This document shows, in pieces, positions 33,318 to 44,514 of a stretch of 64,000 nucleotides of DNA (positions are counted from its first letter, which is position 1; the number at the start of each line of letters is the position of its first letter). Under the pieces are notes generated by a model. It did no database searches. It saw nothing but the letters and a program-made list of their open reading frames with translations, and was not told where the DNA came from. This DNA is from Simmondsia chinensis. Its lineage: Eukaryota > Streptophyta > Magnoliopsida > Caryophyllales > Simmondsiaceae. The position numbers and the translations under genes were made by a program. The stretch covers positions 15,939,193 through 16,003,192 of the forward strand of contig JAGTTD010000009.1 in NCBI GenBank assembly GCA_018398585.1. Direction: 5' to 3'.

Positions 33318-34255
33318 CTATCCCGTGTCCTGAAGGAGAATAGAGTTTCCACCATCCATCCATAATGACCATTTTCTTCCATGACTCTTCCTTGTTCTCT
33401 TCTTTACACGACCTCCTTCACCTTTTCTAATCTTGGGATCTTTGAGCCTGATTTGCCATAGCCTGAATTTCCTTTTCTGATTTCTTCTACTATTTTTCTC
33501 TGAGGCATCCATGGTTCCAAAAATTTCTAACCATGTTAGATAGGCTCGACATTCTCTTTCAATGCCTGGTGGTGATGGGTCAGTAAAGATAGGGTTGGTC
33601 CTTGGTGGCTCTGAGTTGACTAAGGGAATTATGTCACATTGAGGTGGTTCTTTCAATGTGTCTTTATCCCTCAATGCTATGGTGTTAGTTTGCTCCCCTA
33701 GAATGGTGACGGTATTGCTAGGCAGGGATTCTTCAGACCTCTCCGACTGTTCCTCTATTGCAGTCCCTACTTGAGGTTCAGGATTTTTGATGGAGGTTCT
33801 TTAGTTGTATAGGTCACTCACAGTTTCCATGAGTTCCCTAAAGGTCTCATCTAAGTCATTGTTCTTTTCTTAAGACAGATAAGTGGGTGACCAAGATGCT
33901 TCGTGATGATTCCAAGAAAGATCCATCCATTCTCGACTTTAGGTGCTACAGTAGGGAATGTACTGGAGTTAGTTAAAATTTGACATATAATTACCTTGTT
34001 CAAAACCCCATGAGGAAAAGCTATTACTTAATTGACATTTCATACTAGCATGGTTACCTGCACAAAATTACATCTAGGAGCACGAGCAGCAATCATCTCA
34101 TTTAATGTTTCTCGAATTTGTGAAAGTTGAGCAGATAATTCACTATATTCACAAATGCTCAGTTTTCTTTTCGGTATAGCTTGATATTGAGGCCTCATAA
34201 AGTTATATTGCTCAAAACCTGATGAAGAAAAGCTATTACCTATTTGGCATTCCAT
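33318..34255 (-). pseudogene. Gag C-terminal remnant of the deleted Athila element
   Basis: The frame 34255-34040 has MECQIGNSFSSSGFEQYNFM, comparable to the nucleocapsid-side part of the 11027 gag, then a coiled-coil-like SAQLSQIRETLNEMIAAR. The frame 33674-33318 is basic and has no recognised domain. A short tandem duplication is present: 33965-34050 resembles 34180-34270. Frames are broken and the N-terminal gag core is missing. The stretch 34270-34840 up to the PBS is AT-rich and non-coding. Confidence 0.55.
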
Positions 34256-34840
34256 ATTAGTATGGCCATCTGCGCAAAATTCACAACAATACTAGCAGTA
34301 ATCATTTCTTCAATTAGTGAAAGTTGAGCATATAATGCATCAAATATAGCTGTATTGAGGTCTTATAAAGTTGTAACAAGCCATCACTATTTTTTTTAAT
34401 TTTTTTTAAAAAGGGTAAGGGTTAATACTAAAGATTTTGAAAAACTAAAAGATAACAAACTTAACTTTAAAAAAAATATTATCTGGATAGATTAAAAAGT
34501 CAAAATAAAGTTAAAATTAATCAGAAAACGTAAAAATACAACAATCTAAAATAAAATTAACTAAAATAAATGAATGAATAAAGATTAATTTCCCAAATTT
34601 TAAACAAAATTCACAATCTATTAATAATTAGTATTAAAACTAACAATTTTTTTTAGGGGGATATATATATATATATATGAATTTTTTTTTAAATTTATTT
34701 ATTTTTAAGAATTATCTTTACAAATAAAATAAATGAATGAAAAGAGATTTATATTTTAAATTTAACAAAATTTACAAATTATTAATAATTTCAAATTAGC
34801 ACCAAAATTAGTTGGTATTGATATCACTCAAACAGAGACA

Positions 34841-34859
34841 ATCCCCGGCAACGGTGCCA
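34841..34859 (-). promoter_or_regulatory. Primer-binding site of the deleted Athila element, tRNA-Asp type
   Basis: On the minus strand TGGCACCGTTGCCGGGGAT, one base away from the usual plant tRNA-Asp-complementary form. It lies a few bases after the LTR end at 34866. Confidence 0.85.
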
Positions 34860-34865
34860 AAAACT

Positions 34866-36892
34866 TTATACAGACTTTGCGTATACGTTAACAAGTGCAC
34901 TAGTCATAACAAGTAATAAAGAAGTGAGTAGAGTATCGTTCCCACGAGGATTGTATTGAGTGAATATCAAAATTAGTAGCTTCAATACTATTCAAAAGAC
35001 CGAAACATTTTAGTTTTTGACATGAAATAAAGTAAAATAAAATAAAAAGAAATAAAAGTTAAAACGAGATTAGAATGTGCTAATTTTTCGTTGGTTTTTA
35101 TCAGTTTATAAAGTCTAAGGCTTCCGATTTCACCTTAGTTGCATCAATATGCCTTTTCTATTCTCGACATTCATGTTGTTACTGTGTGTTGATGGTTGAA
35201 AATCCTAATTTACTAAATATTGTCTCTCGAGCAACATTTAGCGTAACCTTTAACATATTAACCCATCACTCTCATGCATGAATTTAAATAAGAAAAGAGT
35301 TTTTAAAGCTCTATGATTTTCTTTTTTTGAAAATGACACAAATCACGTTAATCTCTCTCGAACATTCGTCCAATTTGTGGTGCTTATCACCTTAGCAATC
35401 ATCATAAATATCATCTCGGACTCATTATGAATCATTATAGGCTTTAAATGGGGATCAAGCATTTAAAACTCATGAAGAACAATGATAAACACTTCAACAA
35501 CACAATAATATAAACATTGAATACTTTGAATTAGAAATAAGCGTATATTACAACTTAGGCTACATCACAACCTTAGAATAACAAAATTAGTTCATGATAA
35601 ACTTAATATTAAACATTATAAACAAAAAATTCATGAACTTGGGAAAGAAAAAAGGATAGAAAGAAATAAAAATACGAAATTACAAACCAAACTTTCTTCC
35701 TTCCTTCTCCTTTCCTCTTTCTCACGGTTTTTCTCTCTTTTCTGACTCAAATCTTGTGATTTTTGTTTTGAAATCTGATGCTTAAACACCCACACACCAT
35801 CCCCTATTTATAGTAAATAAGCTAGGATAAAAAAAAATTGTAAAAAACTTTAAACTTCATCCTCATTAGCCGAATGTTGCGGCTACTGCTGAAGCTACTT
35901 TGTTCATCCATTTTTGTTTAATTTTTTTTCTGAATTCCACCACCCAAAACCTGCACAAAAGCATCATGCACATGTTGTATAAGGTTTATTCAATGAATTT
36001 GAGCTAAAATATTGCATAATATTTCCTCCCAATGTGAGGAAAAGTTGTAAGTTGATCAAAAAAATCTGTGTTTTTTTTTTTTTTTTTTTCTGCTATTGGA
36101 AGTTGTGTTTTTCACCCATTCTTTTAATTTTTTCTGCAATTCCACCGCCCAAAACTTTCAAAAGATGATTTAATGCATGTTAAAGTATGTTTGTACAATA
36201 AATTTGGGTGAAAAAAGTTGAGTTAGGGCTGCCAAAATGCAAGTTGAAGCTGATTGCACCATCACCTGCATCTAGATTCTGCAATGGCTGTTCAACTCAA
36301 TTTTTTTACATTTTTTTTATTGCTTTGCACCACACAAAGTTAGCTTTAACATCAACTTGAACATGTTAATGAAGTGTTCAAGAAGTTCTTTCATGCTATT
36401 TGTCCATTTTGCGACCCAAAATTGCAAGTTGAAATGGATTGGTTGAGCTTGGTGCATTTTCTCGGTTCTTGTTGTTCTTTGCTAATTTTCTTCCAATTTT
36501 TGAGTTTTAACCCACCTAAATTCAGAGTTTACATCAAATTTGGCATGTTAGTGCATTGTTTAATTAATCCATGCAATTGATTTGTGCATTTTGTTACCCA
36601 TTTTTGCAAGTTAAATTGTATGGTGCATGAACTTGTTGTGTTCTTACTTTAGCCATGTTAATTATTATGTTTTGCCCTTTTTTTTGCTTTGGTTCGGTGT
36701 ATCTTGCTTTTACTTGTTGATGTTAATGATAAAACCTAGCAAGATTTAGCATAAAACAAGTGTTTTTGCAAAAAAATGACAATATGAGCGAAAAAGAGCA
36801 AAATCAAGCAAAAGCGATAAAAATTTGATGTCAAATGTTTAAAAATATATTAAAATAATATAAAAAAGTTATATACTAATTTAGACTTATCA
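34866..36892 (-). repeat. 5' LTR of the deleted Athila element
   Basis: 2027 bp, aligned end to end with 29924-31945. Its inner end has decayed to TTATACAGAC from TGATGCAGAC. Confidence 0.88.
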
Positions 36893-37369
36893 TATTGTTT
36901 TGTAAGTTTCTAGGTTTTGACCCGTGACGTATACTCTTTCGCTATATAGGGCATTAATAGAGCATTTCCTTTAGTTTCCAGCGATGAGGCTGAAGAAATC
37001 GTTGAAGTTCAGACACTTATGCTTTTCCAGCTAATATGTTGACATGTTCCTCTCTGATTTGTCACTAGTGGTGGCCAATCGACCGGGTCACAATGACCCA
37101 AGCCGACCCTGCCTCGGTCGACCTAGTAATCTTTATATGATTCCATTTTTTTTTTTGGAGCTACGATTCCATTTGTTTTTGATATAGAATTCTTTTGCTT
37201 CGACTAGAATTTCTTACTGGAAAACATTTCTTCCGGGGAAAAATTTTCATCACAAGTTATTTTCACTAAAAATATTTGTTTCTCAAAAACATGTTTTATA
37301 GCTAAAGAAAATAGTTTTATTTTATAATAATATATGAGATTCACCTTAGCCAAGTTGAGGCTTAAGTGA
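36893..37369 (+). repeat. Tandem duplication, copy A, right part
   Basis: Aligns with about 39725-40204. It contains the exon-like block at 36982-37030 (DEAEEIVEVQT). Here one base of the exon start and the GT donor are lost, whereas copy B keeps both. Confidence 0.75.
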
Positions 37370-37792
37370 AGCATATAACATTACATTACAATGGTAAATG
37401 TTTCCCCATTTTGTTGAGGGGAAGTCAGTTTTCCCTCAATGGAGAACATGTTTCATATTTTGTGAGGGTTATGAAATTATGCAAAGAAACAAAAAAATTT
37501 GGACCGGGGGCTGTGCACGTAAAAGAAAGCATGTTACACTTAGTGATGGTTGTCTGGCACATTGCTTTTGGCCTATCAGCTCATTTCCATGGGGAAATCT
37601 TTTGAATTACTTTGGTGAATGCTTTGAAACAATCCATTGATCAATTTGAAATTGTTGTCTACGTGTTAATGTGCTACCCTTTGTAGTCACATTGAGCTAT
37701 TTCTAGGGAATACAAATTTACTTTTTGAAGTGTTCTATTTATAAAAGATTAAATAAAATACGTGTTATCTACCCATGTTATTGTTGCTTTTA

Positions 37793-37933
37793 TACTTCTC
37801 AGGTTGGGGGACCTCAAACACAGCCTCCCGTTAGTGTTGCACCTTGAGGGGGTAAGGCTGGGTAGATCTCAGCCACCCCAGACCTTGCACATACGGGATC
37901 CCTTGAGGCACTGGGTATGTTATTATTGTTGTT
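37793..37933 (+). mobile_element. RTE-LINE 3' tail, truncated copy
   Basis: CAGGTTGGGGGACCTC, GGGGGTAAGGCTGGGTAGAT, GAGGCACTGGGTATG and TTATTATTGTTGTT follow the tail layout of the LINE ending at 23878. Some preceding bases (about 37770-37792) also match the LINE 3' UTR. I found no convincing target duplication. The region 37370-37792 before it has short open frames without any recognisable domain. Confidence 0.7.
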
Positions 37934-37988
37934 AACAAGATGTTATAGAATCATTAGTTTTCACGTCTTTGATAGTTTTTACTTATTT

Positions 37989-38005
37989 AACACGTAATAG
38001 TTATA
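37989..38005. repeat. Target-site duplication of the short RTE-tail element (left)
   Basis: AACACGTAATAGTTATA, 16 of 17 identical to 38172-38188. Confidence 0.85.
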
Positions 38006-38171
38006 CATTGGCTATTGATTGGTGGTTTATCTGCAGGCACTCAACTACTTCAGGTTGGGGGTCCCCGGAAAGAGTCTCCTTTCCAGCAGGAAGGGGTAAG
38101 GCTGCGTACATCACCCCCCCCAGACCCTGCTTTCTGCGGGAGCCGCAAGGCACTGGGACTCTTGTTGTTGT
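38006..38171 (+). mobile_element. Short RTE-tail element, 166 bp
   Basis: Flanked by a 17-bp duplication. The last 125 bases are the RTE tail (CAGGTTGGGGGTCCCCGGAA, AAGGCTGCGTACATCACC, GCAAGGCACTGGGAC, TTGTTGTTG). The first 40 bases (CATTGGCTATTGATTGG) are either extreme 3' UTR of a 5'-truncated LINE or a non-5S SINE head. A clear Pol III promoter is not visible, so a truncated LINE is more likely. Confidence 0.75.
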
Positions 38172-38599
38172 AACACGTAATATTTATAATTATGGTTCAA
38201 GAAATATTCATTTGTACTATTGTATAACGGCCAATTGCTGAATTGGTAGCTCAAAATATGCTTCATAATAGCTGTTATCCTATGTAACAACCTTTCTCTT
38301 ATTCATATGGGTTTACAATTAGATTTAATTTCCAAGATTGTTTACTTCATCCGTGTATGTTAAAGTATTTGAGTTCTCCTTGTATAGGCCCACCGGCTTA
38401 AATGGATATCACATTGTGCTTGTGCACGAAGCTGTAGTTTTAAGTCCTAAACGAGATTTCAAAATGAAAGATTAGTTATCTATTCTTGTCTGTGTCATGC
38501 AAGTAATGTCTTTAACTAATCCGTTAATGTTAACTGTAATGATTCCACAAGGCCAAACATCATTTGACCGTTTGATTATTTTATTAGAGATTGATGGAC

Positions 38600-38720
38600 A
38601 GCCATTACAGACATTGTTCGCTTAACTTGCCTTAGTTGGAGCCATACCTAATTTGTTTCTTATAACGTCATTTAGAAACAAGGAACTACTCGTCCATCTT
38701 GTGCTTTTGTAGATTTTGAG
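38600..38720 (-). pseudogene. Small RTE LINE relic
   Basis: TTTGTTTCTTATAACGTCATTT followed by a CGTCCATCTTG block resembles the minus-strand LINE sequence at 8430-8480. It is heavily decayed. The rest of 38190-38929 has no gene I can support. Confidence 0.3.
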
Positions 38721-38929
38721 AAACGGAAGTGGTGTATGGAAGTTAGACATTGGAACTTTTCCAGGAGCAAACAATTGAAAGCTCACTTTGGATGTTCTTT
38801 TTTTGATAGATTTTCTTTTTGTCTTTCAAATGCATGCTGTCTCTACATGGTGTACATTCTTACCTAGGGTTTTGTATGTTGATTCATTATCAACTGTTTA
38901 GCGCTAGTTTTTGTTTCCATAACTTTTAT

Positions 38930-40204
38930 GCATTTGTGGGAAAAGCCTGTTACTCTAAATGAACGTTTTCTTTGCTGAGGTTCTTTGATAAAGAAACAAT
39001 AGTGTCCTATAGTGTTCTTAACATTCTTGCTTATGACATTTTTCTTCAAGTACTAATATCTAGGCTAGTGTGACTCCGAAATCCAGTAAAAGCAACAAAG
39101 CCGAGCCCAACAAATCTTCGAAGCAGAAAATCAAAGAAGAAGATTCATTAGAACATGTGGAATGGATTCGCGACTTCTATTGACTCTTCTAACCGTAGGT
39201 TTATTGATATTTTGGCCATCTATTTGGTCCTATTGATCTTTGGAGTGACATATTTTTAAATGTGACCGGAACCCTGCATTGGATTAAGGTGATGCCATAG
39301 CTGAATGTAGTATTTTCTGTTTTACTTTGTTTAAGGGGGTGACAGACTCTTAACATAGGCTATATTTGGTAAAAATAGTAGTAATAATAAGCAGTTAGTA
39401 GTTTCAGTAATTAAGATTTGAGTGTTCCATAGACAGAAGCAGTAGTAGCTACCTATTTGACTGGCTACAGAGGCCTTGAGCTTGATAGTTTGAAACCTGA
39501 CTTCTCCACTCTTTCAAAACAAGGTACAAAGTGTGTATATGCTCTATTCCCCATTTAAACTCAACAGATATTGCCTTTCTGGGTGCCTTGTTAGAGTACA
39601 AAACGGTTCTTAGGCCTTCTCCTAACACTGCAAGGTATTGAGACACTTTGTTTCTTCGTTGTCGCTGGTGCCATGTTTTTCACCCTTTCTATTTGAACTT
39701 TATAATCGTTCCATGGTATTGTATGTGGTTTGGTATGTTTCTAAGTTTTGACCTGTGACATATACTCTTTCGGTATGTAGGGCGTTAATAGAGCATTTCC
39801 TTTCGTTTCAGGCGATGAGGCTGATGAAATCATTGAAGTTCAGACACATATGATTTTCCAGCAGGTACGTTGACATGTTTGTATTGAATTTATCACTAGT
39901 GGTGACCAATCGGTTGGGTCATAATGACCCAACCAACCCAGCCTTGGTCGAAACAATAATCTTTATATGATTCCATTTTTTTTTTTTTTTTGGAACTACA
40001 ATTTCATTTGTTTTTTGATATAGAATTCCTTTGCTTAGACTAGAATTTCTTAATGGAGAACATTTCTTTTAGAAAAAATTTTCCTCACAAGTTATTTTAA
40101 CTAAAAATATTTGTTTTTCTTAAAAACTTGTTTTTATAACTGAAGAAAATAGTTCTATTTTACAATTATATATGAGATTCACCTTAGCCAAGTTGAGGCT
40201 TAAC
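38930..40204 (+). repeat. Tandem duplication, copy B (uninterrupted)
   Basis: Matches copy A (29026-29923 plus 36893-37369) in order and orientation, without the Athila insertion and without the 95-bp block. It keeps the Lys/Ser-rich open stretch at about 39070-39180 and the exon-like block at 39812-39864. Confidence 0.78.
39812..39864 (+). other. Exon-like block in duplication copy B
   Basis: Bounded by TTTCAG at 39806-39811 and CAG|GTACGT at 39864/39865. One frame reads DEADEIIEVQTHMIFQQ with no stop. The paralogue at 36982-37030 reads DEAEEIVEVQT and has lost its donor. Conserved borders suggest descent from a real exon of an unidentified host gene. Confidence 0.4.
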
Positions 40205-40229
40205 TTAATAGGTGCCCCTACATAGAGGT

Positions 40230-40480
40230 GGCACTAGGGTCATTTGGGTCGAGCTCGGGTGAACCCATTCGGGTTTGGGTCATTTCGAGTTTATTATAAA
40301 CTCGGGTCAGGTCGGGCTGGGGTTGAACCATTCAGGTTGTGGTCACTTTCGAGTTTTACCTATATGCGGGTTAGGTTTGGCTCAGATCAAGTTATTTCGA
40401 GTTCGGGTCACTTTAATTTTGAGTAGTCTTGGGTTTGGGTCAATCCTGGGTTAGGTCGTATAGGTTTTAGGTCTGCACAA
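40230..40480. repeat. GGGTCGGGT-type low-complexity repeat
   Basis: Irregular repeats of GGGTC, TTCGGGTTTGGGTC and TTTCGAGTT. The open frame across it has repeat composition only. This sequence type drifts widely in plant genomes. Confidence 0.6.
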
Positions 40481-40702
40481 TCATACTATTTAATGTCTTA
40501 GTGGTATGAACTAGTTATTAAAGTTTAAATTATACCAAATAATTTATATTTTTACTAATATATTTATTATATTATAAATATAGGTGCTTAATAATATGTT
40601 GTGAAGTTCAATTATATTTCTGACAACTAATAATTCTCATTGAATTTATTAAATAGGATGGTTTTTTTTTATGGGTCTTTTATTGTTTGGTTTTTTGTTT
40701 TT

Positions 40703-41422
40703 GGTAAATTAGGGAAATCCCTCTTGACTTTTGTCTTAAAAATATAAAATACCCCTCACTTTCAAACCAATCACTTAACCCTTACAATAATTTTGTATGA
40801 CTAACTTTTCCTTTAAAAGTAAGGGGTTAAGTATTCGATTTTATTTTTAGAAGAGAGTTTTATATCTTTAGGCAAAAGTTATATGTTTAGAATTACTGTA
40901 CTTGACTATAGTACTGAAATTATATGTTTAGAATATGGAAAAATAATTTTGAAAATTTCATAAAAATATGTTATATTATTAAATATAATATTATTTGTTT
41001 AAATTAGATTTTAAAATTTATTTTTTTAAAAATTTATTATACATTATCTTATAGTATTTTTTAAAAAAATTTAAAATATTTTATCATCTTTTACATTTAT
41101 AAAATTATTACTATATTTAATTATTTTAATTTGTTGTTTTTTTTATATTTAATTAAAGTAATTATTTTTAATTAAAATATAAAATCCTCGTATTGCTAAA
41201 AATATAAAAAATTTTAACTTTTGCTAAAAAATATAAAACCTATTTCTTAAAATAAAGTTAAACACTTAACCATTTGCTTTTGAAGTGCCAAAATAGTCAA
41301 CAAAAATTGATCAGAAGTAAAGTGAAGGATTTTTGAAAAGTTAGGGGCTTAAATGTTTGATTTTAAAATAAAGGGTTTTTTATTTTTGAGACAAATTTCG
41401 AAATTTTTTTCTTCAATTTACT
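40703..41422. mobile_element. Long-TIR MITE-like unit 1
   Basis: About 720 bp. The left 190 bases (GGTAAATTAGGGAAATCCC to AGAGTTTTATAT) are mirrored by the right 190 bases ending CTTCAATTTACT. Matching internal blocks are CTTAACCC/GGGGCTTAAA and TTTTATTTTTAGAAG/AATAAAGTT. The middle is very AT-rich. No transposase frame. Confidence 0.6.
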
Positions 41423-41531
41423 CTTTTTTGTCCAAAATTATTCCCATTTTAAGTTTTGGCTTTATCTTTCCAAGTATTATTTTATTCTAATTCTTATACT
41501 AATAATAATAGTTTATTGATCTTTTAATAAT

Positions 41532-42178
41532 GGGTAAATTACAAAAAATGTTTTCATTTTTTGCTTCAAAAATAGTATAAAAGAACTCACAAAACTCCCT
41601 CACTTTTAAAAATTTATCACTTAATCCCCATATAACTTTTTTTTTGCCTATTTTGTCTCTAATGTTTAATTTTGTTTTTAAAAGGGGGTTTTATATTATT
41701 AGATAAAAATTAGAAATTATATGTTTTTAACAAAATAATTAAGGAGTTTTTCAATGTTTATAAAAATATAGTTATTTTAATTAATTATAATAATGTTATT
41801 ATAAGTTTAGAAGATAAAAAATATATTTAAAATTTTTATAAAAAATATAGTAAGGTAAAATATAATATTTTTTTTATTGATATTATAATGTCACTGCTAT
41901 AATTACTTAAAATAATAATTTTTATAAGTATTAAACATCTCCTTTTTTAAAAATATAAAAAAATTCTTATTTTTCTTTAAAATATAGAACCCTACCTAAA
42001 AATAAAGCTAAATGCTTAACCATTTTATTTTGAGAAGCAAAATGATAAAAAAAAAAAAGGGTGTTTGGGGGCAAAGTGAAAAAGTTTCAAAAGCGAGGGA
42101 GTTTAGATAGTGCTTTTATTTGTGAGGGGGATTTTTTGTTATTGAAGCAAAAGTTGAGGGCATTTTCTGTAATTTACC
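41532..42178. mobile_element. Long-TIR MITE-like unit 2
   Basis: About 647 bp. GGGTAAATTACAAAAAATG on the left and TTTTCTGTAATTTACC on the right are complementary, and inverted similarity extends about 190 bases inward (CTTCAAAAATA with TATTGAAG, CTCCCTCACTTTT with AAAAGCGAGGGAG). It is the best-preserved TIR pair of the family. Confidence 0.68.
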
Positions 42179-43398
42179 ATTTCATAATTTACGACTCTAT
42201 TTTGATTTGTGTGAGATTATTTTAGCTATATTGGTATAATTATTTTATAAAATTTAATTTACTCACACACCAACAGTCCATATACTTTATTCATTATGTC
42301 AATTTAGTTCTTATATAATTTAAAAGTGTCAACTTAGTCCTTTAGTAAAGTTTAAGTTAAGTAACTGACATAATTTTTGACGGTATAATCATGTTAAATA
42401 AAAGTAATACAATAACAAATCCTTGTGTTGACCCAAACATTAAACATTTCATCACTAACATAACATAGGTTTTACTTTAAGGATTTAATTGATACAATAT
42501 AACTTGTAAAGGAAAAAAATTAATATAATTAAAAATATAAAAATTAAATTGACAAAATAATCCAAAAAAATAAAAACTTTTAGTGTTAGTAATCCTAAAT
42601 TATACCTAACTATATGTTCAATCTATATGACATTATTTTTATTTTTATTTTTTTGCTTATTTGAAAACATCATTATGTATTTTTTTAAAGATACTCTCCT
42701 CTCTTTATTAAAAAAATATTATAACTTTTTAGTTTTTCAAAAAACTACTTTCAAAAGCCCAAATTTTTTCTATCAACTATCTTAAATCAAGTTGGTAACT
42801 ATCTTTTAAATATTACGTGATTTTCAAGTGGATTTTAGCTTATCTTTTTTCTACTTTTTGAATAAATTGAAATTCATCAAGTTGGCAATGCACTCAACTA
42901 TTCCTTCCCCACCTAGATTTAATCCCATTCGTAGGGTCTTGATAGAGTCGAGACCCGAATCTTGTTCAGGGTGGGGCTGGGGTGGAAAATGCATTACTAG
43001 TTTAGATAGTTTAAGTCATGCTAAATGACACTTTAAAATTTATATAAAAGTCACTAACAGATAAAGAATAATTAACAATTTAATTTGAGGTGGTTGATTG
43101 AAATTTTTCACTTTTTTAGATTAAAGATGGTTTTTTAAGAAATTATAAAAATAGATGGTTAAGTAAAAATTCACAACTTTAATTTAAGGTATTTTTTATT
43201 AAAAAAACCTAATTTATAAAATATAACTTGATATAAATTTCATAATCTAATAATTTATTACATTAGATATTATAATTAAATATATTTTTATACATTTAAC
43301 AATTTTCCAAATGAAACCACACAGAAATCGAATAGCTGCACACATGTATGGTGCTTGGTGCGTTCAATTTTTTACAAGGCTTTTTTCCATAAAAATTA
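42179..43398. other. AT-rich spacer, no gene seen
   Basis: Strongly AT-rich with homopolymer runs. One short GC-richer stretch near 42900-42990 holds an open frame with no recognisable domain. Nothing else can be named. Confidence 0.6.
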
Positions 43399-44014
43399 GG
43401 ATAAATTATAGAAAATTTTCCTTTTTTTGCTTTAAAAACATTAAACACCTCTCACTTTTAAAAATATATTACTTAATCCCATGCAACTTTTTTTTTGATC
43501 ATTTTGCCTCTCAAAGGTGAGGGGATTAAATATTTAATTATATTTTTAGAGGGGGTTTTATATTATTGGGCAAAAATTTGAAAAAAAATATATTTTTCTT
43601 AATAGAATAAAGAGAATTTTATATATTTATGAGAAAATATAATTATTTTAATTAATTATATTAATGATATTATAAGTTTAGAAGATAAAAAATATTTTTT
43701 TAAATTTTCATAAAAGGTATTATAAGATAGAATATAATATTTTTGTTAATATTATAATATCACTACTATATAATTAATTAAAATAATAATTTTTATAATA
43801 TAGAATAACCATTTTTTATAAATTTAAAAAAAAAATTCTTATTTTTTCTCAAAACATAAAATTCTACCTTAAAAAAAATTAAATATTTAACTATTTTAAT
43901 TTAAAAGGTAAAATGATTAAAAACAAGTTGTTTGGGGCAAAGTGATAATTTTTAAAAGTAAAGAGGTTTAATGAGTTGTTTTATTTTTGGGAGGGGGGTT
44001 TTTGTAATTTACCC
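43399..44014. mobile_element. Long-TIR MITE-like unit 3
   Basis: About 616 bp, GGATAAATTATAGAAAATTTTCC on the left against GGTTTTTGTAATTTACCC on the right, with the same internal order as units 1 and 2. The flanks TAAAAATTA (left) and TAAAAAAAA (right) agree at 7 of 9 positions and may be a 9-bp target duplication. Confidence 0.62.
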
Positions 44015-44514
44015 TAAAAAAAAATTTATTATTTTTATTTTTGAAATTTGTTTGTTGTTGGGATACAATGAACTAACTGGGTGGGATAAAATGAAATAAT
44101 AAATTATGGTTAATGTTACTATTAAAGTAAAATTGGTATTTTTAAAATAATTTTATGACTCTTTTTTTTGTAAGTCACGTTATTGCTCAGGCAATAATGA
44201 CTCCCTCAATTTAAAAGAAATAAATAATTATCTTTTATGATTTATTGAATTTTAAGGTCAAAGTCTTGATCTTGTTGATCAAAAAGTTTCATTTCCATGG
44301 ACACGATGTTGGTGCATTCATCCAACATTAGTTGAAATCATAATGCAATTTTACTTGAACTTATATGTGAATCTCATGGAGTAATTTTGCTGATAAAATT
44401 TGAGAAAATACATTACCCAATGGAAAGGGCAAGTGGGTGATGGTGTTAGCGGTTGAGTTTGGTGTATTGGTTAGGCTATTCACCTTCCTAGTATAAAGTC
44501 TTTGATTCGAACTC
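44015..44514. other. AT-rich spacer with a tRNA-like B-box motif
   Basis: No coding sequence. At 44504-44514 GATTCGAACTC resembles a Pol III B box and is followed by a T run, but that T run is the poly(A) tail of the neighbouring minus-strand L1 element. No tRNA fold is supported. Confidence 0.4.

Larger units (their letters stand above)
29924..36892 (-). mobile_element. Internally deleted Athila-type LTR retrotransposon
   Basis: 6969 bp with LTRs of about 2.02 kb (29924-31945 and 34866-36892), a good tRNA-Asp-type PBS, gag remnants and the Athila 3' non-coding block, but no protease, RT, RNase H or integrase. The internal part is only about 2.9 kb. The copy therefore cannot move itself. The target site is known from the uninterrupted paralogue near 39720: the flanks CATGG (left) and TATTG (right) both resemble TGTGG at the empty site, so the 5-bp duplication has probably decayed. 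Confidence 0.87.

Noticed and set aside
38390..38455. tRNA-like stretch with GGCTTAAATGGATA and TTTTAAGTCCTA
   Set aside because: Box spacing and stems do not support a tRNA; no terminator or target duplication.
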